Below are positions 1-6,946 of a stretch of 7,732 nt of DNA, piece after piece. Origin of the DNA: Prevotellaceae bacterium UBA2757 (GTDB lineage: Bacteria > Bacteroidota > Bacteroidia > Bacteroidales > Bacteroidaceae); assembly GCA_002353215.1 (NCBI GenBank), contig DEJD01000005.1:370-8101 (forward strand), given 5' to 3'. Every line of letters starts with the position of its first letter. Position 1 is the stretch's first letter. The position numbers and the translations under genes were made by a program. The notes beneath the pieces were generated by a model. That model made no database searches. It was not told the DNA's origin and saw nothing but the letters and a program-made list of their open reading frames with translations.

Positions 1-594
1 GTATTCGTAGAAGTAGAAGAAGGTGTTGACGGTCTTATCCACATTTCAGACCTCTCTTGGACAAAGAAGATTAAACACCCATCTGAGTTCACAAAGGTTG
101 GCGAGACTATCGAAGTACAGGTTCTTGACATCGACAAGGAAAACCGTCGTCTCTCACTTGGTCACAAGCAGCTTGAGGACAACCCATGGGATGCATTCGA
201 AACTACTTATGCACAGGATACTGTTCACCAGGGTAAGATTACTGAAGTACTCGACAAGGGTGCTGTAATCGCTCTCGAAGGTGGTGTTGAAGGTTTCGCA
301 ACTCCAAAGCACCTCGTTAAGGAAGACGGAAGCCAGGCTCAGCTTGGTGAAACTCTCGAATTCAAGGTAATTGAGTTCAACAAGGAAGCAAAGCGCATCA
401 TCCTTTCTCACAGCCGTATCTACGAAGATGTAGCACGTGCTGAGGCTAAGGCTGCAAAGAAGGCAGAGACTGCTGCTAAGAAGGCTGCTCGTCCAGCAAA
501 GGAAGCTGCTCCACAGATTAAGAACGTAGCTGCTTCTACTACTCTTGGCGACCTCGATGCACTTGCTGCACTCAAGGCTTCAATGACTGAATAA
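1..594 (+). CDS. rpsA: 30S ribosomal protein S1, 3' part (5' end outside window)
   Basis: This is the last 197 codons of the gene for ribosomal protein S1, the RNA-binding protein that helps the small subunit capture and unfold mRNA. Two S1-type OB folds are visible in the fragment. Residues about 1-55 include the typical GLIHISDLSW and the closing DIDKENRRLSLGHKQL. Residues about 74-139 form a second repeat with GGVEGFATPKHL and FNKEAKRIILSHSR. By comparison with six-repeat S1 proteins these are probably repeats 5 and 6. After residue 144 comes an Ala/Lys/Glu-rich stretch, then a conserved-looking end with LGDLDALAALK. Codon use is strongly biased: none of the 12 Ile codons is ATA, and CTC, GCT and AAG dominate, as expected of a very highly expressed gene. 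The open frame enters from the window edge, so the start is not visible. rnz follows after 24 nt in the same frame. Confidence 0.96.
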   Translation, partial: VFVEVEEGVDGLIHISDLSWTKKIKHPSEFTKVGETIEVQVLDIDKENRRLSLGHKQLEDNPWDAFETTYAQDTVHQGKITEVLDKGAVIALEGGVEGFATPKHLVKEDGSQAQLGETLEFKVIEFNKEAKRIILSHSRIYEDVARAEAKAAKKAETAAKKAARPAKEAAPQIKNVAASTTLGDLDALAALKASMTE

Positions 595-618
595 TTGACT
601 TTGTCAATCACTCAATAG
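580..618 (+). repeat. Imperfect direct repeat and small hairpin at the rpsA/rnz junction
   Basis: TCAATGACTGAATAA (580-594, the end of rpsA) is echoed by TCAATCACTCAATAG (604-618), 12 of 15 identical and exactly 24 nt apart, so both copies are in the same reading frame. The copies read S-M-T-E-stop and S-I-T-Q-stop. Between them lies a perfect 6-bp inverted repeat with a 3-nt loop, ATTGAC-TTT-GTCAAT (594-608). The stem is low in GC and has no following U-run, so it is not a convincing intrinsic terminator. The second stop, TAG at 616-618, abuts the TTG start of rnz. Confidence 0.6.
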
Positions 619-1533
619 TTGGAAAAATTCGAACTATACATACTAGGATGCGGAGCGGCTTTACCCACTCCGCATCATTTTTGTTCCTCGCAGGTACTCA
701 ACATCCGCGAGAAACTCTTTATGATTGACTGTGCAGAAGGAATTCAGATGCAATTGCGACGTAGCAAACTGAAGATGCAAAACATACATAACATATTCAT
801 TACACATCTGCATGGCGATCATTGTTTCGGTCTGATGGGACTTCTCTCTACCCTATCACTCCTGGGACGAACATCAACCATACACATATGGGGACCAACC
901 GGTCTGAAAGAAATATTCCAACCACAGATAGACTTCTTCTGTGCCGGAACCACCTACTCTATTGAACTGCATGAGGTAAACCACCGTCAGTCGGAAGTGA
1001 TATATGAAGACCGCTCTGTTACTATCAGCACCCTTCCACTGAAACATCGAGTACCATGTGTAGGATATCTTTTTCAGGAAAAACCTTTGCTTCCACACAT
1101 CCGACGTGACGCAATAGAAGCCTTCGGAATTCCTGTATCACAGATAAACAACATCAAAGCAGGAATGGATTGGACAACACCTGACGGAGAAGTCATTCCA
1201 AACCACCTTCTCACAACCCCTGCCGATCCAGTTCGCAGTTTTGCATATATGTCCGACACCATGTATGCTCCAGAACTGACAAAAATGATAAAAGGAGTAA
1301 ACCTACTCTATCACGAAGCTACATTCTCAAAGGAACACGAACTGCTTGCCCGTCAGAATTTCCATAGCACAGCCTCTCAAGCAGCAATGATAGCAAAAGA
1401 AGCAAATGCCCAACAACTACTCATCGGACATTTTTCATCTCGCTACAAAGACGAATCAATGTTGCTTCACGAGGCACAGGCCATATTTCCCAACACCATT
1501 GCAGCCAATGAAGGAATGACAATTAAACTGTAA
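619..1533 (+). CDS. rnz: Ribonuclease Z (tRNA 3'-processing endonuclease)
   Basis: A 304-residue metallo-beta-lactamase-fold nuclease that removes 3' trailers from tRNA precursors in the cytoplasm; the length fits the short (RNase Z-S) form. The family's N-terminal glycine-rich motif is present as LGCGAALPTP (residues 9-18). The zinc site is complete: H63, H65, D67 and H68 in THLHGDH, H143 in LKHRVPCVGY, D213 in YMSDTMY and H271 in IGHFSSRY. Also conserved are YHEATF (231-236) and the FHSTASQAA motif around H249. The segment at about 148-200 is where the family carries its tRNA-binding flexible arm. The start is TTG at 619. An in-frame TAG lies directly upstream at 616-618, and the next in-frame Met (residue 35) would delete the N-terminal motif. 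The gene sits 24 nt after rpsA and 21 nt before aguA, probably co-transcribed. ATA is a common Ile codon here, unlike in rpsA. Confidence 0.95.
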   Translation: MEKFELYILGCGAALPTPHHFCSSQVLNIREKLFMIDCAEGIQMQLRRSKLKMQNIHNIFITHLHGDHCFGLMGLLSTLSLLGRTSTIHIWGPTGLKEIFQPQIDFFCAGTTYSIELHEVNHRQSEVIYEDRSVTISTLPLKHRVPCVGYLFQEKPLLPHIRRDAIEAFGIPVSQINNIKAGMDWTTPDGEVIPNHLLTTPADPVRSFAYMSDTMYAPELTKMIKGVNLLYHEATFSKEHELLARQNFHSTASQAAMIAKEANAQQLLIGHFSSRYKDESMLLHEAQAIFPNTIAANEGMTIKL

Positions 1534-1551
1534 ACTCTCAACTCTAAACCA
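1524..1551 (+). repeat. Four-unit heptanucleotide repeat, consensus TAAACTC
   Basis: Four consecutive 7-nt units lie head to tail: TAAACTG (1524-1530), TAAACTC (1531-1537), TCAACTC (1538-1544) and TAAACCA (1545-1551). The second matches the consensus, the first and third differ at one position and the last at two. The repeat covers the final codons and stop of rnz and almost all of the 21-nt leader of aguA, ending three bases before its ATG. No Shine-Dalgarno sequence is present in this leader. Confidence 0.65.
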
Positions 1552-1554
1552 ACC

Positions 1555-2565
1555 ATGTACTTTCCCTCAGAATTTGCCCCACAAGAACTTATTCAACTCA
1601 CTTGGCCCCATAGAGATACAGACTGGGCAGACGTATACGACGAAGTAGTTGAATGCTACTGTAATATGGCTCGTGAAATAAGCATTCGCGAACAATTGTT
1701 GATAGTAGCACAGAATCCTGACGAAGTAAAGGTTCAGTTGGACAATCATAATATAGATAGTAAAAACATTAGTCTGTTTGAGTGTAAGACAAACGACACA
1801 TGGGCTCGCGACCATGCTTTCCTTTCATGTATTCATGAAGGGCAGCGCATACTTATGGATTTTCAGTTCAATGGTTGGGGACTTAAGTTTGCGGCAAACT
1901 ACGACAATCAGATTAACAGCAAACTATACCAGACAGATATTATAAAGGGAGTCTATACCGATTGCCGTGATTTCGTATTTGAAGGTGGTAGCATAGAAAG
2001 TGACGGAGAAGGCACCCTGCTTACAACTAAGAGTTGTCTGTTAGCAGAAAACAGGAATAACATATCCGACATAAAAACGATAGAGACACAATTACGACAG
2101 TTCTTCAACGCAAAACGTGTTCTATGGCTCAACCACAGTTGGCTTGCAGGCGACGATACCGACGGACACATAGACACAGTGGCCCGTTTCTGCGACAAAG
2201 AAACTATTGCATATGTACAGTGTAACGACAAATCCGACGAACACTATACAGAGCTGAAAGCGATGGAGGAAGAACTGAAAGCATTCCGCACCTCAGACGG
2301 AAAAACATATAAACTCATACCTCTCCCCTTACCTTCAGCAATCTACGATGGAGAAGACCGTCTGCCAGCAACCTATGCTAACTTCCTTATCATGAACACA
2401 GCTGTATTGGTACCCACTTACGGACAAAAAGAAAATGACGCAATTGCACTCAGTCAACTACGTCATGTATTTCCCAACAGAGAAATTGTCGGAATCGATT
2501 GCAGAGTGCTAATCAAGCAACACGGATCGCTTCATTGCAGCACTATGCAGTATCCTTCTATCTGA
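1555..2565 (+). CDS. aguA: Agmatine deiminase (agmatine iminohydrolase), PAD_porph family
   Basis: A 336-residue cytoplasmic enzyme expected to hydrolyse agmatine to N-carbamoylputrescine and ammonia, the middle step of the arginine decarboxylase route to putrescine and spermidine. The fold is the guanidine-modifying (pentein) type. Visible motifs in order are the N-terminal FPSEFAPQELIQLTWPHRD, NDTWARDHAF with D86, FQFNGWGLKF (103-112), EGGSIESDGEGTLLTT (143-158), GDDTDGHID with the catalytic His H205, and HGSLHCSTMQ with the catalytic nucleophile C328. No signal peptide is present, which argues against the secreted peptidylarginine deiminase of Porphyromonas. The ATG at 1555 gives the standard N-terminus. 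An N-carbamoylputrescine amidase gene, a common neighbour, is not in the window. ATA is a frequent Ile codon, which suggests modest expression. Its 3' end overlaps the convergent glnN by 8 bp. Substrate choice is inferred from the family; a related guanidine substrate is possible. Confidence 0.9.
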   Translation: MYFPSEFAPQELIQLTWPHRDTDWADVYDEVVECYCNMAREISIREQLLIVAQNPDEVKVQLDNHNIDSKNISLFECKTNDTWARDHAFLSCIHEGQRILMDFQFNGWGLKFAANYDNQINSKLYQTDIIKGVYTDCRDFVFEGGSIESDGEGTLLTTKSCLLAENRNNISDIKTIETQLRQFFNAKRVLWLNHSWLAGDDTDGHIDTVARFCDKETIAYVQCNDKSDEHYTELKAMEEELKAFRTSDGKTYKLIPLPLPSAIYDGEDRLPATYANFLIMNTAVLVPTYGQKENDAIALSQLRHVFPNREIVGIDCRVLIKQHGSLHCSTMQYPSI

Positions 2566-4753
2566 TAAACAGAAGTTCACGATACTTAGGCAAAGGCCAG
2601 GCCTCGTCGTCAACAATCATCTCCAGCTTATCCACATGATAACGGATTTCCTCAAGCAGAGGAGCTACATTATCATGATAAGCAATTGCCTTCTCCCTCT
2701 CTGATGTGATAGCATTGGCAGCCTTGCGTTCAGCTATCATCTTCTCTACATTTTCTATGATGAACGACTCATGCTCGCTAATGCTTTCGATGAGGTAAAG
2801 ATTCTCCTTTGAAATCTTCTTAGCCTTTTCCAGATTGTCGGCAAAAATCTCCATCACCTTGTGTACATTATCTATAAGTACACTCTGATACTTGGTAACA
2901 ACTGGAATGATATGGTTCAGACACATATCTCCGAAAATACGGCTTTCAATCTGAATCTTCTTTGTATAAGTCTCCCACTTGATCTCATTGCGAGCTTCGA
3001 GTTCGAGACGAGTCATAACATTCATACGTTCAAACATACGGATTGAAGACTCATCGAGATAACGGTCGAAGATAATCGGAGCACTTGTCTCGCAATCCAG
3101 ACCACGTCTGGCAGCTTCCTTCTTCCACTCCTCTCCATATCCGTTTCCGTTGAAAATAATAGGCTTTATATATTTTATATCTTCACGAACTACAGAAAGG
3201 ATAGCCTTTTCCTTCGACTCGCCCTTAGCAATCAGAGCATCTACACGTTCGCGGAAGTCAGTCAGAGCTTCTGCAACAGCAGTATTCAGAGTCAGCATGG
3301 CACTTGCACAGTTTGCCTCCGAACCTACTGCACGGAATTCGAATCTGTTTCCTGTAAAAGCGAAAGGAGATGTACGGTTGCGGTCTGTATTATCGATAAG
3401 CAATTCAGGGATAGCAGGAATATCGAGTTTGAACGACTTCTTACCTCTCATCTTGAAAGCATCTTCATCAGCCTTCTCCACATGTTCCAGAAGATCTGTT
3501 ACTGTTCGACCGAGGAACGAAGAGATAATAGCAGGTGGAGCTTCGTTAGCACCAAGTCTGTGGGCATTCGAAGCACTCATGATGCTGGCTTTCAGCAGTC
3601 CGTTATGATCAAGTACAGCTTTTAGTGTCTCAACTGTAAAAGTAACGAAACGCAGATTATCAAGAGGAGATTTACCAGGAGCATGCAGCAGCACACCCGT
3701 ATTTGTAGCAAGACTCCAGTTGTTATGCTTACCGCTTCCGTTCACACCCTTGAATGGTTTTTCGTGCAAAAGACAGCGAAAACCATGTTTACGGGCTACA
3801 CGTTTCATGATACCCATGAGCAGCATATTATGGTCAACGGCAAGGTTTGTTTCCTCAAATATCGGAGCCAGCTCAAACTGGTTTGGAGCCACCTCATTAT
3901 GGCGGGTTTTACATGGAATTCCCAACTCAAGAGCATGAATCTCAATATCTCTCATGTAATTCTCCACACGTGCAGGGATAGAACCGAAATAATGGTCATC
4001 CATTTGCTGGTTCTTTGCTGAATCGTGTCCCATGAGCGTGCGACCGGTCATCACCAGGTCTGGACGGGCAGCAAACAGCGATTCGTCAACAAGGAAATAC
4101 TCCTGTTCCCATCCCAGGTTACAAACAACCTTTTTCACGTCTGGGTAGAACAACTGAGCAACCGATGTAGCAGCTTTATCAACAGCATAGAGAGCCTTCT
4201 TCAGTGGCACCTTGTAATCGAGAGCTTCTCCAGTATAGCTGATGAAGATAGTAGGAATCATCAGTGTATCGCCAATGATGAACACAGGACTTGTAGGGTC
4301 CCACGCACTATATCCGCGTGCTTCGAACGTACTGCGAATACCACCGCTTGGGAACGAACTGGCATCAGGTTCCTGCTGCACAAGCAGTTTACCTTCAAAC
4401 TCCTCTACCATTCCACCCTTGCCGTCATGTTCCACAAAACCGTCATGTTTCTCTGCAGTTCCCTCTGTCAGCGGCTGGAACCAGTGAGTATAATGAGTTA
4501 CACCGTTTTCGATAGCCCAAGTCTTTATACCCTCTGCTACCTCGTCGGCAATAGCACGGTCAAACGGAGCACCGTTATCTATTACTTCACACATTTTTTT
4601 ATATGCTTTCGAAGGCAGATACTTACGCATCTTCTGCTTATTGAAAACATACTTACCAAAATACTCCGATGGGCGTTCCTTACGTACTGCCACTTCTACC
4701 GGTTGACGCTTAAATGCCTCATCTACTACTTGTAGCCTTAATTTTCCAGCCAT
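2558..4753 (-). CDS. glnN: Glutamine synthetase type III (GlnN)
   Basis: A 731-residue ATP-dependent glutamate-ammonia ligase of the GSIII class, which is typical of Bacteroidetes and some cyanobacteria; the length matches the class (about 720-730). It makes glutamine from glutamate and ammonium and is a cytosolic oligomer in characterised members. Landmarks are the N-terminal GSIII region with RPSEYFGKYVF (27-37), the THYTHWFQPLTEGTAEKHD block (86-104), and the GWEQEYFL metal-ligand motif with E216 and E218. Also present are NEVAPNQFE (286-294), the ATP-site KPFKGVNGSGKHNNWS (332-347) with H343, and NRTSPFAFTGNRFEFR (459-474), a GSIII signature. The helical C-terminal third (about 600-731) is the class-specific extension. 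The ATG at 4753 gives the expected MAGKLRLQVV start. Translation starts without a Shine-Dalgarno sequence. The gene is divergent from thrS, convergent with aguA, and appears monocistronic within this window. No adenylylation site was assigned. Confidence 0.97.
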   Translation of the reverse strand: MAGKLRLQVVDEAFKRQPVEVAVRKERPSEYFGKYVFNKQKMRKYLPSKAYKKMCEVIDNGAPFDRAIADEVAEGIKTWAIENGVTHYTHWFQPLTEGTAEKHDGFVEHDGKGGMVEEFEGKLLVQQEPDASSFPSGGIRSTFEARGYSAWDPTSPVFIIGDTLMIPTIFISYTGEALDYKVPLKKALYAVDKAATSVAQLFYPDVKKVVCNLGWEQEYFLVDESLFAARPDLVMTGRTLMGHDSAKNQQMDDHYFGSIPARVENYMRDIEIHALELGIPCKTRHNEVAPNQFELAPIFEETNLAVDHNMLLMGIMKRVARKHGFRCLLHEKPFKGVNGSGKHNNWSLATNTGVLLHAPGKSPLDNLRFVTFTVETLKAVLDHNGLLKASIMSASNAHRLGANEAPPAIISSFLGRTVTDLLEHVEKADEDAFKMRGKKSFKLDIPAIPELLIDNTDRNRTSPFAFTGNRFEFRAVGSEANCASAMLTLNTAVAEALTDFRERVDALIAKGESKEKAILSVVREDIKYIKPIIFNGNGYGEEWKKEAARRGLDCETSAPIIFDRYLDESSIRMFERMNVMTRLELEARNEIKWETYTKKIQIESRIFGDMCLNHIIPVVTKYQSVLIDNVHKVMEIFADNLEKAKKISKENLYLIESISEHESFIIENVEKMIAERKAANAITSEREKAIAYHDNVAPLLEEIRYHVDKLEMIVDDEAWPLPKYRELLFIR

Positions 4754-4783
4754 AGTCTGATATATAGTTTATCTATTTGGCTG

Positions 4784-4791
4784 CGAAGTTA
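4784..4791 (-). promoter_or_regulatory. Candidate -7 box for glnN
   Basis: Read on the minus strand this is TAACTTCG, one mismatch from the Bacteroidetes TAnnTTTG -7 element and identical in form to the box proposed for infC (TACCTTCG). It lies about 30 nt upstream of the glnN ATG, which leaves a short leader of roughly 20-25 nt. No TTTG element is visible at the expected -33 spacing, so the call rests on the -7 match and position. Confidence 0.45.
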
Positions 4792-4847
4792 CATATTTTT
4801 TCAAAAACTATAATTATTTTTTTTATAAAGACAAATAAAATTTGCTA

Positions 4848-4878
4848 TTCGCTCGGTTTGAATAAAAATCTTTCGCTC
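4848..4878 (+). repeat. Direct repeat of TTCGCTC upstream of thrS
   Basis: TTCGCTC occurs at 4848-4854 and again at 4872-4878, 24 bp start to start. Each copy is followed within 20 nt by a TAAAA-containing end (4863-4867 and 4886-4890). A related ACTCGCT lies at 4905-4911. The first copy is also the start of a roughly 20-nt segment similar to the infC promoter region (6943-6963). Function is unknown; the copies may be binding sites or relics of duplicated promoter sequence. Confidence 0.4.
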
Positions 4879-4883
4879 TAAAT

Positions 4884-4907
4884 AGTAAAAGATTATTCCT
4901 TTTTACT
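4884..4907. repeat. Perfect 7-bp inverted repeat upstream of thrS
   Basis: AGTAAAA (4884-4890) and TTTTACT (4901-4907) are perfect inverted arms around a 10-nt spacer. The repeat lies where the -33 contact of the candidate thrS promoter would be expected, a good place for an operator. The region is AT-rich, so a chance repeat cannot be excluded. Confidence 0.4.
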
Positions 4908-4928
4908 CGCTGAATCGAATTTTTGCAC

Positions 4929-4936
4929 TAAATTTG
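4929..4936 (+). promoter_or_regulatory. Candidate -7 box for thrS
   Basis: TAAATTTG is an exact match to the Bacteroidetes housekeeping -7 consensus TAnnTTTG and lies 29 nt before the thrS ATG. Transcription would begin near 4943 and give an A-rich leader of about 20 nt, a common arrangement in this phylum. A clear TTTG -33 element is absent; only a T-run is present near 4900-4904. The box overlaps the inverted repeat AATTTG-CAAA-CAAATT (4931-4946). Confidence 0.6.
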
Positions 4937-4965
4937 CAAACAAATTGTAACAATAATAATAAAAT

Positions 4966-6909
4966 ATGATAAAGATTACATTTCCAGACCAGTCTGTCCG
5001 TGAATATGAATCAGGAGTGACTGGCCTGCAGATTGCAGAGAGTATTAGCCAGAGGCTGGCTCAAGAGTGTGTGGCATGTGGTGTTAATGGTGTTACTACC
5101 GAACTCAACCGTCCTATCACAGAAGACGCAACAATAAACCTCTACAAATTTGATGATGCAGAAGGCAAACATGCGTTCTGGCACACATCTGCCCACCTTA
5201 TGGCAGAGGCAATAGAACAACTCTGGCCAGGCACACAGTTCGGTATTGGTCCTGCTATCGAAAACGGCTTCTACTACGACGTAATGCCACCAGAGGGTGT
5301 AAAACTCTCCGATGCCGACTTCCCAGCTATTGAGAAGAAGATGCAGGAACTCGTGCAGAAAGGCGAAGCACTCATTCGCAAGGATATTGCAAAGAAAGAC
5401 GTTATGGAGCTTTTTGCTTCTAAAGGTCAGACATACAAGAACGAACTGATTGCAGAACTTGAAGACGGTCACATCACCACATATACTCAGGGCAACTATA
5501 TCGACCTGTGTAAGGGTCCTCACCTTATGTCAACAGCACCAATCAAGGCTTTCAAACTTCTTAGTCTTGCTGCTGCATATTGGCGTGGTGACGAAAAGCG
5601 TCCTATGATGACTCGTATCTACGGCATCTCATTCCCAAAGAAGAAGATGCTCGACGAATATCTTGTAGCTCTTGAGGAAGCAAAGAAACGCGACCACCGC
5701 AAGATTGGAAAGGAGATGGAACTCTTCATGTTCTCTGAACGTGTCGGCAAGGGTCTTCCGATGTGGCTTCCAAAGGGAACAGCTGTTCGTATCCGCTTAC
5801 AGGATTTCCTTCGCAAAATCCAGAAGCGCTATGGCTACCAGGAAGTTATCACTCCGCACATCGGTGGTAAAAACCTGTACGTTACATCAGGTCACTATGC
5901 TCACTACGGCAAAGATTCCTTCCAGCCAATCAGCACTCCTGAAGAAGGTGAAGAGTACCTGCTTAAACCGATGAACTGTCCTCACCACTGCGAAATCTAC
6001 GCATGGCAGCCACGCAGTTACAAAGACCTCCCATTCCGTTGTGCTGAATTCGGAACTGTATATCGTTACGAACAGTCAGGCGAATTGCACGGACTCACAC
6101 GAGTACGCTCATTTACCCAGGACGACGCACACATTTTCTGCCGTCCAGACCAGGTAAAAGACGAATTCCTCCGTGTGATGGACATTATAAATATAATATT
6201 CAAGGCACTCGACTTCCAGAACTTTGAAGCACAGATATCTCTTCGCGACCCTAACGACAAAGAGAAATACATCGGTAGCGACGAAGTATGGAAACAGGCA
6301 GAGAATGCCATCATCGAAGCATGTGCTGAGAAGGGACTCCAGACTCGCACCGAACTGGGCGAAGCAGCATTCTACGGTCCTAAGCTTGACTTCATGATTA
6401 AGGATGCTCTTGGTCGCCGTTGGCAGTTGGGTACTATCCAGGTTGACTACAACCTTCCGGAACGTTTCCAACTCGAATATACAGGTGCTGATAACCAGAA
6501 ACACCGTCCTGTGATGATTCACCGTGCTCCATTCGGATCAATGGAACGATTCATCGCAGTACTCATCGAGCACACAGCAGGCCGATTCCCACTCTGGCTC
6601 ACTCCAGACCAGGTTGTCGTTCTGCCTATCTCTGAAAAGTTCAACGACTATGCTCAGAAAGTAAGCGAACAGTTGAACATCAACGACGTACGCACTATCG
6701 TTGACGATCGCAACGAGAAGATTGGCCGCAAGATTCGCGACAACGAACTCAAGCACATTCCTTACCTCCTCATCGTAGGTGAGAAAGAAGCCAACGATGG
6801 AACTGTCAACGTACGTAAGCAGGGCACTCAGCAGCAAGAGACCATGTCAATTGCAGACTTTGCTAAGAAGATACAAGACGAAGTGAAGGCAATGACCGAA
6901 AATTTCTAA
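4966..6909 (+). CDS. thrS: Threonyl-tRNA synthetase
   Basis: A 647-residue class II synthetase that charges tRNA-Thr and edits mischarged Ser-tRNA-Thr in the cytoplasm; the length is near the 642 of the E. coli enzyme. The N-terminal TGS domain covers about residues 1-61. The editing domain follows with H73 and H77 in HTSAHLM and with C182 and H186 in DLCKGPH. The catalytic core runs from about 243 to 540. It holds the zinc ligands C338 (MNCPHHC), H389 (QDDAHIFC) and H519 ([10 protein letters not shown]), motif 2 around [13 protein letters not shown] (357-369), and motif 3 in [13 protein letters not shown]. The anticodon-binding domain covers about 546-647. All key editing and catalytic residues are present. 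The ATG at 4966 matches the family N-terminus ([10 protein letters not shown]) and is preceded by an A-rich leader without a Shine-Dalgarno sequence. infC follows after 103 nt, as in the conserved thrS-infC-rpmI-rplT cluster. Confidence 0.98.
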   Translation: MIKITFPDQSVREYESGVTGLQIAESISQRLAQECVACGVNGVTTELNRPITEDATINLYKFDDAEGKHAFWHTSAHLMAEAIEQLWPGTQFGIGPAIENGFYYDVMPPEGVKLSDADFPAIEKKMQELVQKGEALIRKDIAKKDVMELFASKGQTYKNELIAELEDGHITTYTQGNYIDLCKGPHLMSTAPIKAFKLLSLAAAYWRGDEKRPMMTRIYGISFPKKKMLDEYLVALEEAKKRDHRKIGKEMELFMFSERVGKGLPMWLPKGTAVRIRLQDFLRKIQKRYGYQEVITPHIGGKNLYVTSGHYAHYGKDSFQPISTPEEGEEYLLKPMNCPHHCEIYAWQPRSYKDLPFRCAEFGTVYRYEQSGELHGLTRVRSFTQDDAHIFCRPDQVKDEFLRVMDIINIIFKALDFQNFEAQISLRDPNDKEKYIGSDEVWKQAENAIIEACAEKGLQTRTELGEAAFYGPKLDFMIKDALGRRWQLGTIQVDYNLPERFQLEYTGADNQKHRPVMIHRAPFGSMERFIAVLIEHTAGRFPLWLTPDQVVVLPISEKFNDYAQKVSEQLNINDVRTIVDDRNEKIGRKIRDNELKHIPYLLIVGEKEANDGTVNVRKQGTQQQETMSIADFAKKIQDEVKAMTENF

Positions 6910-6938
6910 TTATTTGCTTGTAATTCATAAATTTTTCG

Positions 6939-6946
6939 TACCTTCG
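6939..6946 (+). promoter_or_regulatory. Candidate -7 box for infC within the thrS-infC gap
   Basis: TACCTTCG fits the TAnnTTTG/TTCG -7 pattern. Upstream, TTTG (6913-6916) and CTTG (6917-6920) lie 22 and 18 nt away, flanking the usual -33 spacing of about 19-21. Transcription would begin near 6952 and leave a leader of about 60 nt before infC. This would let infC and the downstream ribosomal protein genes be made independently of thrS, in addition to any read-through. No convincing terminator is visible after thrS. Confidence 0.5.

Larger units (their letters stand above)
4754..4965. promoter_or_regulatory. Divergent glnN/thrS intergenic regulatory region
   Basis: This 212-bp AT-rich spacer separates two divergently read genes and must hold promoters for both. 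It contains candidate -7 boxes for each direction, a 7-bp inverted repeat, a 7-nt direct repeat and a stretch resembling the infC promoter region, each listed separately. No open frame here looks like a gene. I saw no T-box-like or other recognised riboswitch structure, though only by eye. Confidence 0.75.

Noticed and set aside
594..608. ATTGAC-TTT-GTCAAT as an intrinsic terminator after rpsA
   Set aside because: The stem is 6 bp with only two GC pairs and no U-run follows, so it is too weak to call a terminator.
1555..2565. Secreted peptidylarginine deiminase like that of Porphyromonas gingivalis
   Set aside because: There is no signal peptide or extra C-terminal domain, and the length and N-terminal motif fit cytoplasmic agmatine deiminases.
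4025..4735. A 236-codon open frame on the plus strand opposite glnN
   Set aside because: It lies wholly antisense to a gene with complete GSIII motifs, and its translation has no recognisable domain. It is a shadow of the glnN codon pattern.
4754..4965. T-box or other riboswitch in front of thrS
   Set aside because: The likely leader is only about 20 nt. No T-box sequence or stable helices are visible, and T-box control of thrS is not typical of this phylum.
5011..5523. A 170-codon open frame on the minus strand opposite thrS
   Set aside because: It is antisense to the well-conserved TGS and editing domains of ThrRS. Its translation is Cys/Phe/Leu-rich without a family pattern.
6899..6935. 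AAAATTT/AAATTTT inverted arms around the thrS stop as a terminator
   Set aside because: The arms contain only A and T with a 23-nt loop. In such AT-rich sequence this is expected by chance and would be unstable as RNA.
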